DNA of 64,000 nucleotides from Pseudomonas frederiksbergensis (GTDB lineage Bacteria; Pseudomonadota; Gammaproteobacteria; Pseudomonadales; Pseudomonadaceae): NCBI RefSeq assembly GCF_035751725.1, contig NZ_CP142104.1, positions 1,116,001 to 1,180,000 of the forward strand, read 5' to 3'. Shown piece by piece: positions 24,217 to 32,400 of this stretch (position 1 is its first letter; each line of letters starts with the position of its first letter). The notes under the pieces were generated by a model. It saw only the letters and a program-made list of their open reading frames with translations, ran no database searches and was not told where the DNA came from. The position numbers and the translations under genes were made by a program.

Positions 24217-24231
24217 TGTCAAATTGTGACA
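24217..24231. promoter_or_regulatory. Palindrome upstream of the LysR gene, candidate operator
   Basis: A perfect TGTCA-N5-TGACA palindrome begins 20 bases before the LysR gene start, in the divergent intergenic region. LysR-type regulators commonly bind dyads of this size near their own promoter. The assignment is by position and symmetry only. Confidence 0.35.
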
Positions 24232-24354
24232 TGAAGTTACAGCGTGACGGGACCCCGACTTATGGATTATCGCGTTTACGGTAACAAAGATTCGCACAAA
24301 GGTCGGCTTATCGCCGTTGGGGGCGGTCCCTAGAATTGCCGCCAGTCCTGGATA

Positions 24355-24446
24355 CCTGTGGAAGCGAGCCTGCTCGCGACGTGGCTTCACATTCGCTCTG
24401 GATGTGCCTGCCCGGACGCCTTCGCGAGCTGGCTCGCTCCCATAGG
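24355..24446. repeat. REPIN (inverted pair of REP elements)
   Basis: Two REP palindromes face each other: a GCGAGC-CTGCTCGC unit at 24355-24381 and its inverted partner TTCGCGAGCTGGCTCGCTCCC at 24420-24440, about 40 bases apart. This GCGAGC...GCTCGC class is abundant in the P. fluorescens group. It lies in the 300-base gap between the LysR gene and the outer-membrane-factor gene. The open frame through it is therefore not counted as coding, which supports the downstream GTG start for the next gene. Confidence 0.85.
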
Positions 24447-24497
24447 TTTTGCAGTTATCCGCAGACCGTCGTCTTATCTTTCAGGAATATTGCGCCA

Positions 24498-26063
24498 GTG
24501 CCGCGTTGCATCAGCAGAGAGCTGAAGACTCTCAGTGTTTGGGTTTTGACGTTGACCATCAGCGGTTGCATCGGCACGGGAGGGATTGCCCCGCAAGGCA
24601 AGGCACTGTCGCCCAACCAATTGGCGACCGACGACGCGATTCGCGAGGCGGCACGCGACGCCCATTGGCCCACCCGGCAATGGTGGAAAGCCTATGGCGA
24701 CCCGCAATTGGATCGCTGGATCGACTTGGCCGGGCACGACAGCCCAAGCCTGGCCATCGCCGCTGCCCGGGTCCGGCAGGCCAGGGCAATGGCCGGTGTC
24801 GCCGAAGCGGCCGAGTCGCTGCAGATCAATGGCGAGTCGACCCTCAAGCGCCACAACTGGCCCACCGATCAGTTCTATGGCCCCGGCGAGTTGGCCGATA
24901 CCACCACGTGGGACAACAACGCCGCCCTGGGCTTGAGCTACGCCTTGGACATCTGGGGGCGTGAGCGCAATGCCAGTGAGCAAGCCGTCGACCTGGCCCA
25001 TGTCAGCGTCGCCGAGGCGCGCCAGGCGCAGTTGGAGTTGCAGAACAACATCGTGCGCGCCTATATCCAGTTTTCGCTGCACTACGCCCAGCGCGATATC
25101 GTCGCTGCGACGCTAGGTCAGCAGGAGCAGATCCTCGAACTCGCCCGCAAGCGCCTGGACGGTGGCATCGGCACGCACTTGGAAGTCAGCCAGGCCCAGG
25201 CACCGCTGCCCGAAACCCACCGTCAACTCGACGCCCTCGATGAAGCCATCGCACTGAGCCGCAACCAGTTGGCCGCGCTGGCGGGCAAGGGACCGGGCGA
25301 CGGCGCGGGCCTGCGACGTCCCACCCTGGCCTTGGGCGCCCCCCTGAAGTTGCCTTCCACGCTGCCCGCCGAACTGCTCGGCCAGCGCCCGGATGTAGTT
25401 GCCGGACGTTGGCGGGTGGCGGCCCAGGCCCGCGGCATCGATGTCGCCCGAGCGGGTTTTTATCCCAACGTCGATCTGGTGGGCAGCCTGGGCTACATGG
25501 CCACCGGCGGTGGGGCGCTGGAGTTCCTGACCGGCAAGAAGCTCACCTACAACGTCGGCCCGGCGATCTCGCTGCCGATCTTCGACGGCGGCCGCCTGCG
25601 TTCGCAATTGGGCGAGGCGGCTGCCGGTTACGATATCGCCGTGGCGCATTACAACCAGACCTTGGTGAACGCGCTCAAGCACATCTCCGACCAGTTGATC
25701 CGCCGCGAGTCGATGGACAAGCAACAGGTCTTCGCCGCCGAATCGGTGGCCGCCGCCCAGCGCACCTATGACATAGCGCTGGTGGCGTTCCAGCGTGGCC
25801 TGACGGACTACCTCAGCGTACTGAACGCCCAGAGCCTGTTGTTCAAGCAACAACAGGTGCAACGGCAGGTCGAGGCGGCGCGCTTGAGTGCCCATGCCGA
25901 TCTGGTGACGGCGTTGGGTGGCGGGCTCGAGGCGGGTAGCGACATGCCTTTGGCACGCGATATCTCGTGGCCAGGGAGCCTGCTCCCGTCGGACTGCACA
26001 GCAGTCCCTTCAGGTCGATGCTGCACACCCAAGCGGGAGCAAGCTCCCTCGCCACGATGCTGA
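24498..26063 (+). CDS. Outer-membrane efflux lipoprotein (OprM/NodT family)
   Basis: An outer-membrane channel of a tripartite efflux system. The GTG at 24498 (AGGA 11 bases upstream) gives 521 residues and puts a proper lipoprotein signal at the N-terminus: LKTLSVWVLTLTISGC, with the lipidated Cys near residue 24. Two repeated OEP domains follow (about 80-270 and 290-470), with typical WGRERNASEQAVDLA and FYPNVDLVGSLGYMATGG segments. The last 32 or so residues (from ISWPGSLLPS) are unlike the family and are encoded by a REPIN; see the repeat entry. First gene of a four-gene operon with FUSC, DUF1656 and adaptor genes. Confidence 0.88.
   Translation: MPRCISRELKTLSVWVLTLTISGCIGTGGIAPQGKALSPNQLATDDAIREAARDAHWPTRQWWKAYGDPQLDRWIDLAGHDSPSLAIAAARVRQARAMAGVAEAAESLQINGESTLKRHNWPTDQFYGPGELADTTTWDNNAALGLSYALDIWGRERNASEQAVDLAHVSVAEARQAQLELQNNIVRAYIQFSLHYAQRDIVAATLGQQEQILELARKRLDGGIGTHLEVSQAQAPLPETHRQLDALDEAIALSRNQLAALAGKGPGDGAGLRRPTLALGAPLKLPSTLPAELLGQRPDVVAGRWRVAAQARGIDVARAGFYPNVDLVGSLGYMATGGGALEFLTGKKLTYNVGPAISLPIFDGGRLRSQLGEAAAGYDIAVAHYNQTLVNALKHISDQLIRRESMDKQQVFAAESVAAAQRTYDIALVAFQRGLTDYLSVLNAQSLLFKQQQVQRQVEAARLSAHADLVTALGGGLEAGSDMPLARDISWPGSLLPSDCTAVPSGRCCTPKREQAPSPRC
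25966..26056. repeat. REPIN overlapping the 3' end of the outer-membrane-factor gene
   Basis: Two inverted REP units, GTGGCCAGGGAGCCTGCTCCC (from 25967) and its partner GGGAGCAAGCTCCCTCGCCAC (to 26055), frame about 45 bases. This is the GGGAGC...GCTCCC class of Pseudomonas REP. It contains the natural C-terminal coding region of the upstream gene and ends one base before the FUSC start codon. Confidence 0.85.
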
Positions 26064-28264
26064 GCATGCCGTTCTTGACGTCTGTACTTCGACTCCATCG
26101 CCTCGAATGGCGCCGTGGACTCTACGATTGGGCCCGCAGCGATGGCGTGACCTGGGTCTACATCTTCAAGGTCTTGCTGGCGGCGTTCCTGACGTTGTGG
26201 CTGGCGATGCGCCTGGAACTGCCGCAGCCGCGCACGGCGATGATTACCGTGTTCATTGTCATGCAGCCCCAGAGCGGGCAGGTCTTCGCCAAGAGTTTCT
26301 ATCGCTTGCTCGGCACCTTGGCCGGCTCGGCCGTGATGGTTGCGTTGATTGCCCTGTTCGCCCAGGAAACCGAGCTGTTCCTCGGCTGCCTGGCGATCTG
26401 GGTCGGCATCTGTTCGGCGGGCGCGGCGCGTTATCGCAACTTTCGGGCCTATGGTTTCGTGCTGGCCGGCTACACCGCGGCGATGATCGGCCTGCCGGCA
26501 CTGGCCCATCCGGAAGGGGCCTTCATGGCGGCTGTGTGGCGGGTGGTGGAGATTGCCCTGGGGATTCTCTGTTCCACCGCGGTCAGCGCCGCGATCCTGC
26601 CGCAGACCGCGAGCGCTGCCATGCGCAATGCGCTTTACCAGCGCTTTGGCGTGTTCGCCTTGTTCGTCACCGACGGTTTGCGCGGGCGCAGCCAACCCGA
26701 GGCCTTCGAGGCGCGCAATGTGGGTTTCATTGCCGAGGCGGTGGGGCTGGAAAGCCTGCGCAGCGTGACCGTGTTCGAAGACCCGCACATGCGCCGGCGC
26801 AATGGGCGGCTCAGTCGCTTGAACAGCGAGTTCATGGGCATCACCACTCGATTCAACGCCTTGCACCAATTGCTCGAACGATTGCGCAACGGCACGGCGG
26901 ACGCGGTGGTCAGCGCCATGAAACCTGGACTGCAAAGCCTGGCCGAACTGCTCGATGGCTTTAGCGCACGGGCCCTGACCGATGCCGACGCGGGGCGCCT
27001 GGCGGCGGCGCTCGCAGCCTACAAAGCCGATTTGCCGGCCCAGGTGCGCCGGTTGCGCGCGCAGTTCCAGGAGACGGATCCCAGTGACGCGCAGCAACTG
27101 GATTTCCACACCGCTTATGAGTTGTTGTATCGCTTTGTCGAAGACCTGCATGGCTACGCCCAGACCCATGCTTCCCTGGCCGACCATCGTCACGAACGTG
27201 AACGCTGGGATGAGCCGTTCGTGTCGCAGACCAACGGCCTAGCCGCAGCCGCGTCCGGTTTTCGCGCCGCGTTCATCCTGCTGGTGCTGGGCAGCTATTG
27301 GGTCGCCACGGCCTGGCCGAGCGGCGCGACCATGACAATGATCGCCGCTGCCACCGTCGGGCTGTCCGCCGCTACGCCGAACCCCAAGCGCATGGCGTTC
27401 CAGATGGCCTGCGGCACGTTGTTCGGGGCGTTGGTCGGCTTCGTCGAGATGTTTTTCGTCTTTCCATTGATTGACGGTTTCCCGTTGCTCTGCGTGATGT
27501 TGGCGCCGGTAATCATGCTGGGCTCATTCCTCAGTTCACGCCCGCAATACACCGGCGTGGGGCTGGGGTTGCTGATCTTTTTCTGCACCGGCTCGGTGCC
27601 GAACAACCCGACGGTCTACAACCCGTACACCTTCATCAACGATTACCTCGCGATGATCCTCGGCATGCTGGTGTGCGCCGCCGCTGGGGCAATCATCCTG
27701 CCGCCCAACAGCCGCTGGCTGTGGCGCCGGCTCGAACAGGACCTGCGCGAACAGGTGGTGTTTGCCATCAGCGGTAAGCTCAAGGGGCTGGCATCGGGTT
27801 TCGAAAGCCGTACCCGCGACTTGCTGCATCAGGCCTACGGGTTGGCGGCGGGGCAGCCTCGGGTGCAACGGGATTTGCTGCGCTGGATGTTCGTGGTACT
27901 GGAAATCGGCCACGCCATCATTGAGTTGCGCAAGGAGCAGGCGACGCTGCCGGTACATCCTGCCTACGCCGAAAGCCAGCCTTGGCGCCAGGCGATCCGG
28001 GTGATGGGGCGGGCGCTGGTGCGGCTGTTCCGCCAGCCCGGCCAAAACAACCTGGAACGTGCGCTGGTGGCGGTGGACCACGCCATTGGCCGCGTGCAAG
28101 CCACCGACGAACCCTTCGCCCCGCACTTCGACACCTCGGCCCTGCGCCGGGTGAAAAGCTACCTGCACTTCATTCGCACCTCTTTGCTGGATCCGCAATC
28201 ACCCTTGGCCAGCTATGCCATGCCGCAGGCCGCGCCGCCCCAGGAACCTGAACATGCCCCGTGA
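26057..28264 (+). CDS. FUSC-family inner-membrane transporter (AaeB-like)
   Basis: A large inner-membrane protein of 735 residues with two blocks of about five to six TM helices (about 30-190 and 395-555), each followed by a cytoplasmic domain, the AaeB/YccS (FUSC) layout. Family features include the first-block segment LPQPRTAMITVFIVMQPQSGQVFAKSFYRLLGTLAG. In E. coli AaeB with adaptor AaeA exports aromatic carboxylic acids. The start is ATG 26057, overlapping the previous stop; ATG 26066 is also possible and neither has a strong ribosome-binding site, so coupling to the upstream gene is likely. It overlaps the DUF1656 gene by 11 bases. Confidence 0.9.
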   Translation: MLSMPFLTSVLRLHRLEWRRGLYDWARSDGVTWVYIFKVLLAAFLTLWLAMRLELPQPRTAMITVFIVMQPQSGQVFAKSFYRLLGTLAGSAVMVALIALFAQETELFLGCLAIWVGICSAGAARYRNFRAYGFVLAGYTAAMIGLPALAHPEGAFMAAVWRVVEIALGILCSTAVSAAILPQTASAAMRNALYQRFGVFALFVTDGLRGRSQPEAFEARNVGFIAEAVGLESLRSVTVFEDPHMRRRNGRLSRLNSEFMGITTRFNALHQLLERLRNGTADAVVSAMKPGLQSLAELLDGFSARALTDADAGRLAAALAAYKADLPAQVRRLRAQFQETDPSDAQQLDFHTAYELLYRFVEDLHGYAQTHASLADHRHERERWDEPFVSQTNGLAAAASGFRAAFILLVLGSYWVATAWPSGATMTMIAAATVGLSAATPNPKRMAFQMACGTLFGALVGFVEMFFVFPLIDGFPLLCVMLAPVIMLGSFLSSRPQYTGVGLGLLIFFCTGSVPNNPTVYNPYTFINDYLAMILGMLVCAAAGAIILPPNSRWLWRRLEQDLREQVVFAISGKLKGLASGFESRTRDLLHQAYGLAAGQPRVQRDLLRWMFVVLEIGHAIIELRKEQATLPVHPAYAESQPWRQAIRVMGRALVRLFRQPGQNNLERALVAVDHAIGRVQATDEPFAPHFDTSALRRVKSYLHFIRTSLLDPQSPLASYAMPQAAPPQEPEHAP

Positions 28265-28454
28265 GATCGCCTTCCACGGCGTTTACATGCCCACCATGAC
28301 CCTGATGTTCTTCGTCGCCGCCGGCCTGGCCTGGGCGTTGGATCGTTTCCTGTCGGGGTTGGACCTGTACCGTTTTTTCTGGCACCCGGCGCTGCTGCGC
28401 CTGAGCCTGTTTACCTGTCTGTTCGGCGCGCTGGCGCTGACGGTCTACCGTTGA
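28254..28454 (+). CDS. DUF1656 small membrane protein (AaeX-like)
   Basis: A 66-residue protein with two TM helices (about 12-30 and 45-62) and the MPREIAFHGVYMP start typical of DUF1656. This family nearly always lies between or beside FUSC and HlyD-type adaptor genes, as aaeX does. Its role in the pump is not established. It overlaps the FUSC gene by 11 bases and is 10 bases before the adaptor gene. Confidence 0.9.
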   Translation: MPREIAFHGVYMPTMTLMFFVAAGLAWALDRFLSGLDLYRFFWHPALLRLSLFTCLFGALALTVYR

Positions 28455-28464
28455 GATCGATGCG

Positions 28465-29328
28465 ATGAAGAAGTTTTTCAGCCTGCTGGCGACGTTGTTG
28501 GTGCTGGCCCTGGCGCTGTGGATTGGCCGTACGCTATGGGTGCATTACATGAACACGCCCTGGACCCGTGATGGCCGGGTGCGGGCCGACATCATCAATG
28601 TCGCCGCCGATGTCAGTGGCGAGGTGATCGAGGTGCCGGTGCGCGACAACCAGTTGGTGAAAAAGGGCGACTTGCTGATGCGCATCGACGCCGAGCACTA
28701 CCGCATCGCAGTGAAACAGGCGCGCTCTCTGGTGGCGTCGCGCAAGGCCACTTGGGAGATGCGCAAGGTCAATGCCCACCGGCGCGCTGACCTCGACAGC
28801 CTGGTGATCTCCCGGGAGAACCGCGACGACGCCAGCAACATCGCTGACTCGGCCCTGGCCGACTACCAGCAGGCCCAGGCGCAACTGGAGGCGGCTGAAC
28901 TGAACCTTGCCCGTACCGAGGTTCGCGCGGCGGTGGATGGCTACGTGACCAACCTCAACGTGCACCGTGGCGACTACGCGCGCATCGGCGAGGCGAAAAT
29001 GGCCGTGGTGGATATGAACTCGTTCTGGGTCTATGGCTTCTTCGAAGAAACCAAGCTACCCAAGGTGCGGGTGGGTGATTCGGCACAGTTGCAACTGATG
29101 AGCGGTGAGGTGCTCAAGGGCCACGTGGAAAGTATTTCCCGGGGGATCTATGACCGCGACAACCCCGAGAGCCGCGAGTTGATCGCCGACGTGAACCCCA
29201 CGTTCAACTGGGTACGCCTGGCCCAGCGCGTGCCGGTGCGCATCCATCTCGACGAAGTGCCGGACGGTGTGCTGCTGGCGGCAGGGATGACCTGCACCGT
29301 GGTGGTCGACCCGCCCGTCGTGCGCTGA
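28465..29328 (+). CDS. HlyD-family periplasmic adaptor (AaeA-like)
   Basis: The adaptor partner of the FUSC transporter, 287 residues. One N-terminal membrane anchor (about 3-22), a lipoyl half (VNVAADVSGEVIEVPVRDNQLVKKGD, read here as IINVAADVSG...), a short alpha-hairpin (about 80-150), the second lipoyl half (VRAAVDGYVTNLNVHRGDY) and a beta-barrel with FWVYGFFEETKLPKVRVGD, a typical AaeA/EmrA-like strand. Last gene of the operon; no clear terminator follows. Confidence 0.9.
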   Translation: MKKFFSLLATLLVLALALWIGRTLWVHYMNTPWTRDGRVRADIINVAADVSGEVIEVPVRDNQLVKKGDLLMRIDAEHYRIAVKQARSLVASRKATWEMRKVNAHRRADLDSLVISRENRDDASNIADSALADYQQAQAQLEAAELNLARTEVRAAVDGYVTNLNVHRGDYARIGEAKMAVVDMNSFWVYGFFEETKLPKVRVGDSAQLQLMSGEVLKGHVESISRGIYDRDNPESRELIADVNPTFNWVRLAQRVPVRIHLDEVPDGVLLAAGMTCTVVVDPPVVR

Positions 29329-29413
29329 GCCCCCCTCGGTTGTAGTAAATATGTACCACCCGGCCTGTCCCTGGCCCGTCCAAGCTGGTGTCTTCGACTG
29401 AAGGAAACTCTCG

Positions 29414-32400
29414 ATGACCCAGCTGACTCATCACCATTTCATACGCCGCCAGTTGCCCAAGTGGTTGCTTGATGCCGACCAGGCCGAACAGGCGAAACTG
29501 CAGCAGGCCGCCCTTGACCTTGCCGAGGCCGGGCATCGCTTCAGCCAAGCGATAGACAGTATCCCGTCCCTGCGCGACTTTTCGCTGTCACGCATGCAGT
29601 TGCATCTGGATCGTCTTTTCGGCGCGACCGTCGACGTGGAGCGTTCTGAACTGATCAGGTATTTTCGGGATGACTGTGCAACTTACCCCATACCTGGGGG
29701 AGGTACCTCGACGCCGGTGTGTACACCGCGTGCACCTGAAAAGCGCTCGCTGCTGGAATATGCGCTGATCAATTTCACCTCCTCCGATACGCAGGCCCAG
29801 GCTTTTTTCCGGGGCAGTCGATTCAAACTTTATCCTGAGGATGCCAGCGCGTCTCTTGTGCAGATGCATGACTTCGCCAAGCTCTGTCGCGATCTGGATA
29901 CTGGAGCCGCCTACGCCCACGAATTGCGGCGCCAGCTCCCCCAGCTTTCCCACGATGCGGCCTCCCTGCCAACCATCGCGGCGACTTACATAAAATACAA
30001 AAAAAACCAGTTGCGACACGACGCCCAGCAAGCCCGCATGCAGGGACTGCTGGACGTCACGGGCGAACGCATCCTGGCGGCGTTTGGCGTGCAGCTCGAC
30101 GTCTCCGTTGTCCTGCAACCGCTGCGAACAGCGGTCGCCAGCGGCCTGGAACTGAGCGATCGGTGGCGGGCGGAGCACCGCGTCATCCTGCCGGGGGTGC
30201 GTGTCTTTTGGAGCGAACCCCAACGCGCGGGGCAACTGGTACCGATCGTGGTCCACATACCTGACGACCCCGTCTCGCCCATCAAGCAATATCCCAGCTC
30301 GGTAGCGTTCCAGGATGATCTGTCCGAGCGTCTGGGAGATCTTCGCTATGCGGCATTCTTTTCCCGACTCCTGCCCCTGCCCCATAGAAGCTGGAGCGAC
30401 CCAGCCCTGGTGGAACTGTTGCGCAAGGGGGAAAGGAACCTGGTCAAGGGCCATGGACTACGTGGGGACTTCTGGCAAGGCTTGTACCGTGAGTGGCGCA
30501 GCGTTGTGCTGAGCAGCGCATCGAGCCAGGCCCGCTCGGTGGCTGATATTGATCGAGACGTGCTGATTGGAGAAACCTGGATGTGGTTGGGTGCCGGACT
30601 GCAATTTTTCAGCGGCATCAGCATGTTCCTGCCAGGCGTCGAGCCGCTGGCCTGGGCAGGGGTTGCGCTGGGAATGGGGCAATTCATCCTGGATGTGTAT
30701 GAAGGCGCCCACGCGTTGAACCTTGGAGAACGGCTGGAAGCGATCCAGCATCTTTTCAGCGCCGCGATGAGCGCCGCGACGTTCGGGGTAGGTGCGTTCG
30801 GAGCCAATCATCTGCTTGATGAAATGAGCCCGGTGGTCACGATCGAGGGGCATCAGCGGCTTTGGCACGGTCGCACCGAGGCGTTCGCCAGCCTGCGTTC
30901 GCCGCCCGCCCATGCGACTGTCGACCCCTATGGCGTGTGGCGCGCTGCGGATGATGCCTGGGTGAAAATAGATGGACGCTTCTACGAGGTAACCGGTCAA
31001 GAGCGTGACCTGCGTCTCAGGCTTGCCCCCGATTACCGTGGCGTAGCTCCAGCCCTGGAGTGGCGCCGAGCGACAGGGTGGCGCTGGATGCATCGAGATC
31101 CCCTGGGCATGCAAGGCGCACGCTTGCTGCAGGAAATCGACCCTCGACTGCAAGCGTTGTCAAAAGTCAGCCTGAACGATGCTCAACAATTGTTGGGCAT
31201 CAGCGATGATCGCCTGCGCTACCTGGCCGTGAACGGCGAGCCACTGCCGGAACTGTTGCCCTACATGGCCCGGCGTCTTTCAGCCCGCGCGCAAATATCG
31301 GTAGCGATGGCCCGGCTGCGTGCCAATCAACCCTTGCAGAGCGTGCCCCTGGGCGTTGCCCAGTTGCTGACGGAGTTGCCCGGTTGGCCGGCCCGTCGTG
31401 CGTTTCGCTACATGGATGAACGTGCCTCTTTTCTTATTGCCGGGGAAGGCCCCGAGTTGCATCTCGACGGTAACGCATTCAGCACCGGTCAATGGCAGGA
31501 ACGCTTGCTTTGGCAATTCGACGCCCGCGAAAAGAGCGCTTTGCTGGGCCCTGAAACCCCCTGGGAAGCCCCTGCCATTACCCATCGCCGTCTCGCCAAC
31601 CTGTTGGCTGACAGGCTGGAGCGCTCCGGTTACCGTTTGATCGATAACTTCGCCAATCTTGCTGCGCGGCATCCGTACGCCGCGCTCCTGCGCCGCGCCT
31701 TTCCGAACTTGCCGGAGCCGGTGGCGGATGCCCTGCTGTCGGGTATGACCGTCGAAGAACAACATGGCCTGAGCAGCGGTCGCGTACCGCAGAGCCTTGC
31801 CCAACGAACGGTTGAAGTGCTGCGTGAACTACGTGTAGCGCGTGCACTGGAGGCGCTCAAGGCCGGTGTTTCCGGCAATGACCGGGATCGGTTGGTCATG
31901 AGGCTGTTCGCGTCCGAGTTGATAGGGCTGGCAGAGCCGGTACGTGTGCAATTGCAGCTCGACGGCAATTTTGCCGACCCTTTGGACGCTGGCGAAACCG
32001 GACCGCTGAAGACGATTCGCCGCCATGACGGTCGCTACGAGCCTTTGGACGAGACGGGGAACGGACTCGGCCCGCCCACAAGCCTGGAAGATGCCTTGCT
32101 ACGGGCCCTGCCTGACTCGGCACGCCGCAGGCTGGGCCTGGACATTTGGCAACAGGACAAGCTGCGCAGCCGTCTGCTGGAGCATGCCTTGGGACATCGC
32201 GAGCAACTGCGCTCGGCATTGGGTATTCGCCCATCGCGACTTGACAACTTACGTTCCCCGGAACGGGTGGGCGGGCACCTGGGCTACCCGATGAGCGGGC
32301 GAGGACGGGGATCGTGGCAGCGCAGGGCGACCTTGCAATCTCGCCTTCAGGCGCTCTATCCAGACGCGACGATCTGCGCCCAGGTGATGACCGAACTCCA

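Noticed and set aside
24336..24497. 54-codon N-terminal extension of the outer-membrane-factor gene
   Set aside because: It is read through a REPIN and would place the lipoprotein signal inside the chain; the GTG at 24498 fits better.
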